64,000 nucleotides of DNA from assembly GCA_946186915.1 (NCBI GenBank), contig CAMHOY010000001.1:124001-188000 (forward strand), given 5' to 3'. Shown here piece after piece: positions 59,601-64,000 of this stretch (position 1 is its first letter; every line of letters starts with the position of its first letter). The notes beneath the pieces were generated by a model, which was not told the DNA's origin, made no database searches, and saw nothing but the letters and a program-made list of their open reading frames with translations. Made by a program: the position numbers and the translations under genes. This DNA is from an uncultured Bacteroidales bacterium. GTDB lineage: Bacteria; Bacteroidota; Bacteroidia; Bacteroidales; Paludibacteraceae.

Positions 59601-62600
59601 AGGTGATAGTATAAATCGTCGGACAATCCGTGTACCATCTGTCAAGCGTTGCATGTTTGAATACGGCGTAATACGTCTTGTCGGTAGTAGCCGCATCTCC
59701 GGCTTGAACATATGTCGGCTCCGAAGTCACATACGTTGCGATAGCACCATCTTTCCAACCGCAGAAGGTCGGCAACAAAGTCGAGTTACACGATACAGGA
59801 TCTGCTCCCGTCGGCAAGGTTACTACGCCGTTCTCAGCCTTGTTGGTTGCGTGGTCTGCATCTAACATGTCATTGTACCACGTGATCGTCGGAGCCGGTT
59901 GCTGATTCGGAATCAAGAAACGTACGGTTGTCGATCCCGCATACATTCCCCATTCCGTGCTGTTCACACCAAGATACTTGTCTTGGCCTTCATTCTTCAA
60001 CGTATAATCAATCAAGTCGCTGGTTGTTGGCAAGAACTCACACAACGGATGGTCTGAAGTGGTAGGCGAAGCAACGCTGTTCTTAATATCATCATCACTT
60101 GCTTTCACTTCCAGATATCTGGAGTTCTTGCTATCATAGAATCTGATGCGGTTACCGTGTTGCGGATAACCATAGTTGACGTTGTCGGTATTCACAACAC
60201 TATTCAGTGTCCAAGTTAAATAGTTCTTGCTGCCGACTGCCTCTCCGTCATATTGGTCAGAATAGATGGTAGCCACACCGGTTGACTCGTTGACAGAAGA
60301 CAACTTAATATAATTAGGATTGCCGTAACTACTCATATTATTCGGCAATGCGTACCAACTACCGCCAATCTTTGTGGCAATCACAAACTTTGCTGGCAAA
60401 TGACGGCCATAACCGGTCAGTTTACCCGACTCGGTGGTACCGCTTCCGTTGGATGCGCTGGCTTTGAAATAAACCTCCTCTATTCCATCAGACGTCTCCG
60501 TCGGTTGGTATGCAACTACAATATTTGTACTTGATACATCGCCATTAACATCAGCACTTGCAGAACCAATAAAGGAGAAGTGGCTGTTTGGCGTATCATC
60601 CGATACGTTATAGGCTGCAATCGTAACAGGCGCATTAGCCGCCAATCCATGGCCAGAAACTGTAATCGGAGTAACAGCCTTCACTTTCTTGCCGTTGGTA
60701 CTGGTCACACGCACTGTGCCGGACAATGAAAGTGCAGAACACTCAGGTGTCGTTGCCCATACTTCTGTTCCTCGACCGAAATCAATAGAAATGGTACCTA
60801 CACCCGTATAGGCAGTATATTGAATCTTAACGAATTGATAATTGCCATTCGGATAGTATGTAGAAACTTCGCTTACTGTCTGTAAGCAAGAACTCGGCAG
60901 CAATGTATTGATTGCATCAGCCGTGTTACCCACGTATACTTGAATGTTACTAATCGTACCTGCTCCAAACGAACTGAAAGTGATTTTGTTGATTTTACCT
61001 AATGAGGTGGTATTCTTTAAGTATCCGGCCGGATCGTGATTAATTTGAATACCTAACTCAGAGGCATGTCCGACCTGATAATATGCAAAGTCATAACTAC
61101 CAACACCACCTACTGTTTTGGTAAGGGTTTCCTCGCTCACGTTATAACTCTTTGCAAAATCACTCATAGTGAAACTAATAGTACCATATTTAGTCTCCGG
61201 ATCACCTGTATTGGTATATACTGCCCAATATTCCTCATCATCAGCAGTAATGTCGTAATGAGGATTCGGGTTCAATGCATCATAACCGTCATTCAACATG
61301 TCGGTTGTCAATACAGGCACACGGGTGACATCTACTTCGTGGTCAATCCAACCAACGAAGTTCCATTCTTTTCCGTCGCAGGATGCAGCATCCGTTTCTG
61401 CTGTCGGCAAGTAAATACCCGCGTCACGGCTGGCCTCTGTGATAGTTAAATCGTCACCTGTCGGCGTGCCGGTCTTTGCAATAACCGTTCCGCCATTACC
61501 ATGGAAGTCCACACTTCTCGGCGCACAAGGAGGAGTAGAACTGAACTGCTCATTATTAGTTAGCCAATAAACCTTGCTCGCTGCACTTCCATATCCATTC
61601 CAATACTTGGGAGAGGAATTATACCAGGATAGATGCTTGCCACTGGCATTGGTCGATTCTGCATCAATTTCGCTATCGTTATATCCTTCTGTCAACACAA
61701 ATTCATCTTCGCATGCTGTTGTAAGTTGTGTATATCCGTCAGATGTTATTTTGAGATATTTTTCTGCATCTGGGCTGTAAATAGTCCAATGTTCTCCTTT
61801 TCTCTTAACGACCCATATCATTGATGCAGTCGGAGTTACTGTTAGTCTGTAACGATCATTGTAAGTTCCAGGTTCCCTCACAGCCTCACAATCGGTCGCC
61901 AATTGACTTCCATCAAGATAGTTCGGCGCAGAACCATCAGCGGCATTAGTTAATGCGAATTGGTTTCCTGCACTATAATTCTTAACTATCACATATTTCG
62001 CCCCCGAATGCATCTCGCTCAAATCAAATGCCGAAAGCCATGTACTTCCTTCTTTTGAGTATACGGCATATAAAGTTTTTGCGGTACTTGCAGAGAAGTT
62101 ACTAACGGGAGTATAGGACGTTGAGTTAGCAGCAACACTGGTTTCGCTCCAGCCTGCAAATACCCAACCGGAACATCCATACGCACCGTCGATACTCTCC
62201 ACAGGCACTGTCTGTCCCGGATCATATTTGCGTACTGTCGTAATTCCGCAATCCGAGAACGTCACAGGAATACCGTCCGTTATCTCGATGGAATAACTGG
62301 TGTTGGCACTTCCGCAAGAACCTACATACGCCACACTGACGGTCTGGTTGCCAAGCGTGGACATGTTATAGCCGCTGAAGGTCAAACCGCTTGCGTTCCA
62401 TGCCAGATCTTCCGTCTCGCCGTTATTATAGGTCACGCGAATCTGCTCGCCTTCGAATGCTGTGCCTTGCATCAATGTACGATGGGTGTCAGTATTCGCT
62501 GCAATCGATGAAACGCTCTTGTCTGCAAAAGTAGCCGTTACCGTCACATCGCTTGCCGGCATCGTGAAGGTATAAGGTGTTGATGCAATGCTAATGGCAT

Positions 62601-64000
62601 GGTCGCTTCCGTCGTTGTATTTCAATGCCGACAGATACTTACAACTGTTCGGTGTTACGTTGACCGTTACCGTCTGTCCTTCGCCAGCAACACCCGTTCC
62701 CGCAGCAGGAGTAGTCGTTACTGTTCCGCCACTCGGAGTGGTAATCGTAATATCATACAGCGTACAAGTCTTCGAGAAATTGTTAAATCCAGGAGAGTAC
62801 TTGTAGAAATACACTTTCCCTGTATTGTTAGACCCTGGTGTCTTGTATGCTGCAAAACGGTGCGTGGAACCATTGTAATTATAAGAAAAATACCTGTCCG
62901 TTTGATTCTTGCCTTGAATTTCTCCGACATAGTCTCCTGTTCCAATATTCCACCAATGATACGTGGTGCCAGATGCTGTCGGACCAGCACTCCATGAGCA
63001 CCCTGCATCACTCGTGCTCGGACCAAAAATATACTTGCTGGCATCAATATCATATATTGCAAATTTAGTTGCAGATCCTTCTATCCTTACTTCATGAGCT
63101 GTTCCTTTTGCGGCAATTGCATCCGCTGAAATTGTTACATTCGCATCATCACCATAAGCATCAGATCCATGTTGTCCCACATATATCTTGCCTTGAGAGG
63201 GACAAGCAATCAGATAAGTCTCGCCTTCCGCTACAGTAGTAACTTTGGAATATGAACCACTGCCAATTCGATCACCATAGATAGCATAGTATGTTGCACT
63301 AGCGCTAACAGTACTACCTTTTGCTATCATCGTCGGTGGTGTTGTGGTGTGGGATACAAATCCTGCATCTGCAGTCCATCCGTAGAATTCTTTTTCGCCA
63401 CAACCATCTATATCTCCCCAATCCAACGAATTATCATCCGCAGCAAAATACGAATAGGACAAACTACCATGTTCGTTCCATGTGATAGTATACCGTGTTT
63501 GCTCTGTGACAGTTACCGTCATATTGCTGGAGATAATGGTTGCATTGATGTGCAGCGTTGCCGAATGCTTGTCACTACTCAAGGTCCAAGTATAATCCGT
63601 TCCGAGAGTCCACGATGCTCTACCTCCACTAATCGTCACGGTCTTTGGAAGAGCTTTATTGGCTGCACTAATCGAATAGGTCAAATCCAGCGGTGTGTCA
63701 CCGGATTTAATTGTACTTGCCGTGTAACCCTTCGTCGTGTTTGCACCAACGGTCTGAGTTAATGTATATGGAGTATCCTCCCATACAGCCGTCAAAGTCA
63801 CATTTGTAGAAGGCATTGTAAATGTGTTACCCGGAGTTATTGTAGCGCTATTGTCACTGCGCAACCAACCGGTTAGTGTAGAAGCCGTCTTTGTCGCAGA
63901 GGAACATGTCGTTACCGTTTCACCTGCTGCATACGAACCGTTCGCGCAACTGCCTGAGCCACCTGTTCCATAAACATACGTCACAGTATAAACTTGGGTC
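56620..64000 (-). CDS. Second giant secreted adhesin-like protein (5' end outside window)
   Basis: At least 2460 residues; the frame stays open to base 64000, so the start and signal peptide are not seen and the GTG at 63984 is internal. Many InlB-type Listeria-Bacteroides repeats (AGWSETS, LYAVYSK, TFVGWTNPSDESG). Two long duplicated units carry LPAKFVIATKIGGSWYALP and LPASFAIATKIGGAWYALP. The last 450 residues resemble the adhesin at 6952 (GWNLIANPY, TTPWDGKYSY). The C-terminus, KFIYRDKMYILRGGKIYDATGKQV, is the shared sorting motif. Probably a surface adhesin or matrix protein; the ligand is unknown. Followed by the small PLGD protein. Confidence 0.85.
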   Translation of the reverse strand, partial: TQVYTVTYVYGTGGSGSCANGSYAAGETVTTCSSATKTASTLTGWLRSDNSATITPGNTFTMPSTNVTLTAVWEDTPYTLTQTVGANTTKGYTASTIKSGDTPLDLTYSISAANKALPKTVTISGGRASWTLGTDYTWTLSSDKHSATLHINATIISSNMTVTVTEQTRYTITWNEHGSLSYSYFAADDNSLDWGDIDGCGEKEFYGWTADAGFVSHTTTPPTMIAKGSTVSASATYYAIYGDRIGSGSYSKVTTVAEGETYLIACPSQGKIYVGQHGSDAYGDDANVTISADAIAAKGTAHEVRIEGSATKFAIYDIDASKYIFGPSTSDAGCSWSAGPTASGTTYHWWNIGTGDYVGEIQGKNQTDRYFSYNYNGSTHRFAAYKTPGSNNTGKVYFYKYSPGFNNFSKTCTLYDITITTPSGGTVTTTPAAGTGVAGEGQTVTVNVTPNSCKYLSALKYNDGSDHAISIASTPYTFTMPASDVTVTATFADKSVSSIAANTDTHRTLMQGTAFEGEQIRVTYNNGETEDLAWNASGLTFSGYNMSTLGNQTVSVAYVGSCGSANTSYSIEITDGIPVTFSDCGITTVRKYDPGQTVPVESIDGAYGCSGWVFAGWSETSVAANSTSYTPVSNFSASTAKTLYAVYSKEGSTWLSAFDLSEMHSGAKYVIVKNYSAGNQFALTNAADGSAPNYLDGSQLATDCEAVREPGTYNDRYRLTVTPTASMIWVVKRKGEHWTIYSPDAEKYLKITSDGYTQLTTACEDEFVLTEGYNDSEIDAESTNASGKHLSWYNSSPKYWNGYGSAASKVYWLTNNEQFSSTPPCAPRSVDFHGNGGTVIAKTGTPTGDDLTITEASRDAGIYLPTAETDAASCDGKEWNFVGWIDHEVDVTRVPVLTTDMLNDGYDALNPNPHYDITADDEEYWAVYTNTGDPETKYGTISFTMSDFAKSYNVSEETLTKTVGGVGSYDFAYYQVGHASELGIQINHDPAGYLKNTTSLGKINKITFSSFGAGTISNIQVYVGNTADAINTLLPSSCLQTVSEVSTYYPNGNYQFVKIQYTAYTGVGTISIDFGRGTEVWATTPECSALSLSGTVRVTSTNGKKVKAVTPITVSGHGLAANAPVTIAAYNVSDDTPNSHFSFIGSASADVNGDVSSTNIVVAYQPTETSDGIEEVYFKASASNGSGTTESGKLTGYGRHLPAKFVIATKIGGSWYALPNNMSSYGNPNYIKLSSVNESTGVATIYSDQYDGEAVGSKNYLTWTLNSVVNTDNVNYGYPQHGNRIRFYDSKNSRYLEVKASDDDIKNSVASPTTSDHPLCEFLPTTSDLIDYTLKNEGQDKYLGVNSTEWGMYAGSTTVRFLIPNQQPAPTITWYNDMLDADHATNKAENGVVTLPTGADPVSCNSTLLPTFCGWKDGAIATYVTSEPTYVQAGDAATTDKTYYAVFKHATLDRWYTDCPTIYTITYTANGGTGADHVEYTMNTTADAITVGAAGFSKEGSTFVGWTNPSDESGAIITPGAGKITGLSGDITLNAVWIGTTNVTGTVRLTASAGEKVATGATEITISSTDFACATALRITYYDVTNDVTYGRTGSPTYTSSEFRLCNGSYGSADGSNISLAEVSGAYNQTFSITYEPNGGANTLDHYQLKIEVLLKNTVIETKTLELYGRTLPASFAIATKIGGAWYALPNDMSASGTYDPILISVTEDASVLNWTAQGPSNTAYIMRDYTANYSKLRFAINAAEDANKYCLWAADGDAAGIRNYSATSTDANYGWIVAETNADFSGYTMATSNNTRTGLMISNNKWGMANSGYSEIHFIPLTTVETIDIIAREWKTNGLVFAIAADNNVSLTSGHTKYGVNAAPTTNVTSITRHSTGGYGLYEVGLADITGDYGKVLSLKMKIGGVDKIANVTIPIIVSGTTTTTTAETPFTTLDAATKDYDVVILEGAKLTTNATASHASKFHNLYVYAGGTLINDNGSTSVNYLEMRGGIKGVAHKEDLAQGVPHLRLNKQISSTNGANLDMYVNTAHSYALSVPFEVSLSGVNYANSLNTSTGAAINGTLDSQFRIMRYDGETRSTGASGWTPITSTSYTLQVGQGYVLQGKRPKGQPFAVIRFPFTGVNNWADSNGEGKASGKPAIDIYAHEGGANTPDNDKGWNLIANPYMATISYYGDEEEAYAADFTVGCLEKTNTTPWDGKYSYTETTDAYVTMPNDWYSAFPQYRANSAQAVFEPFKNFFIQTSANGSVLFDRSKRASAPRHLLAQTENVSPIYADINLTHGDDFAQAGLKIDANATTGYKFGEDQNIFENREALTYLKVYTVADGHYLVGNTLTPAETSELIPLEFYAPNVNGDYVFSLDANSDIDRLEYVILYDAELGLNTNLLTNDYTVELEQTGLIENRFSIGLKVKEKDNSATGIDDVGGDSERPYKFIYRDKMYILRGGKIYDATGKQVREIK

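Noticed and set aside
63984..63984. GTG at 63984 as the true start of the second giant adhesin
   Set aside because: The frame stays open beyond it to the window edge, there is no signal peptide after it, and it falls within an InlB-type repeat (TYVYGTGGSG).

Overview
The window is a chromosomal segment of a Bacteroidota bacterium, most likely an uncultured fermentative member of Bacteroidales. The evidence is the promoter type (TTG, about 20 bases, TAnnTTTG, found in front of at least a dozen genes), the Bacteroides-type order rseC-rnfBCDGEA, the porQ-cmk-ispH cluster of type IX secretion organisms, DUF3467, PCMD and DUF4143 proteins, a lipoprotein dipeptidyl peptidase III, and many secreted proteins ending in one shared C-terminal motif. 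I cannot name a genus.

Layout. 1-6.6 kb: the 5' part of ftsK on the minus strand, then the Rnf ferredoxin:NAD+ oxidoreductase operon, whose RnfB is unusually short. 6.8-13.8 kb: tRNA-Ala(GGC), a 2032-residue secreted adhesin-like protein and a small membrane protein. 13.7-21.1 kb: a six-gene minus-strand operon (PCMD protein, glycosyltransferase, DUF3467, uridine phosphorylase, DPP III, and a fusion of an eroded AroA to part of a glycosyltransferase). 21.2-26.1 kb: pta-ackA-cytosolic GH13-UbiA. 26.2-29.1 kb: two OmpA-type proteins around a tRNA-Met. 29.0-39.3 kb: a seven-gene operon of four secreted GH13 amylases, a non-catalytic starch-module protein and two deoxynucleoside kinases. 39.3-43.5 kb: trmO, tRNA-Phe, porQ, cmk, ispH. 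43.5-49.6 kb: malQ, an LPG-synthase-like membrane protein, and an outer-membrane HHH protein. 49.6-55.9 kb: two DUF4143 ATPases, a secreted Ig-like protein and a HigBA module. 56.2-64 kb: a second adhesin plus small-membrane-protein pair, with the adhesin running off the window end.

How it works together: the organism appears to degrade starch outside the cell with amylases probably exported by type IX secretion, to process maltodextrins with MalQ and a cytosolic GH13 enzyme, to gain ATP through Pta-AckA, and to balance reduced ferredoxin through Rnf.

The most unusual content is non-coding or repeat-derived. (1) Two copies of a branched, covarying structure of about 150 nt look like an undescribed small RNA (47301-47451 and 55925-56075). 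(2) Two copies of another covarying element of about 100 nt sit inside trmO and beside tRNA-Phe. (3) About ten GC-rich palindromic elements lie in frame inside four genes. (4) 7-, 8- and 11-bp tandem repeats lie in spacers and inside proteins. (5) There are two paralogous cassettes of a giant adhesin plus a small protein whose C-terminus looks like a sorting signal.
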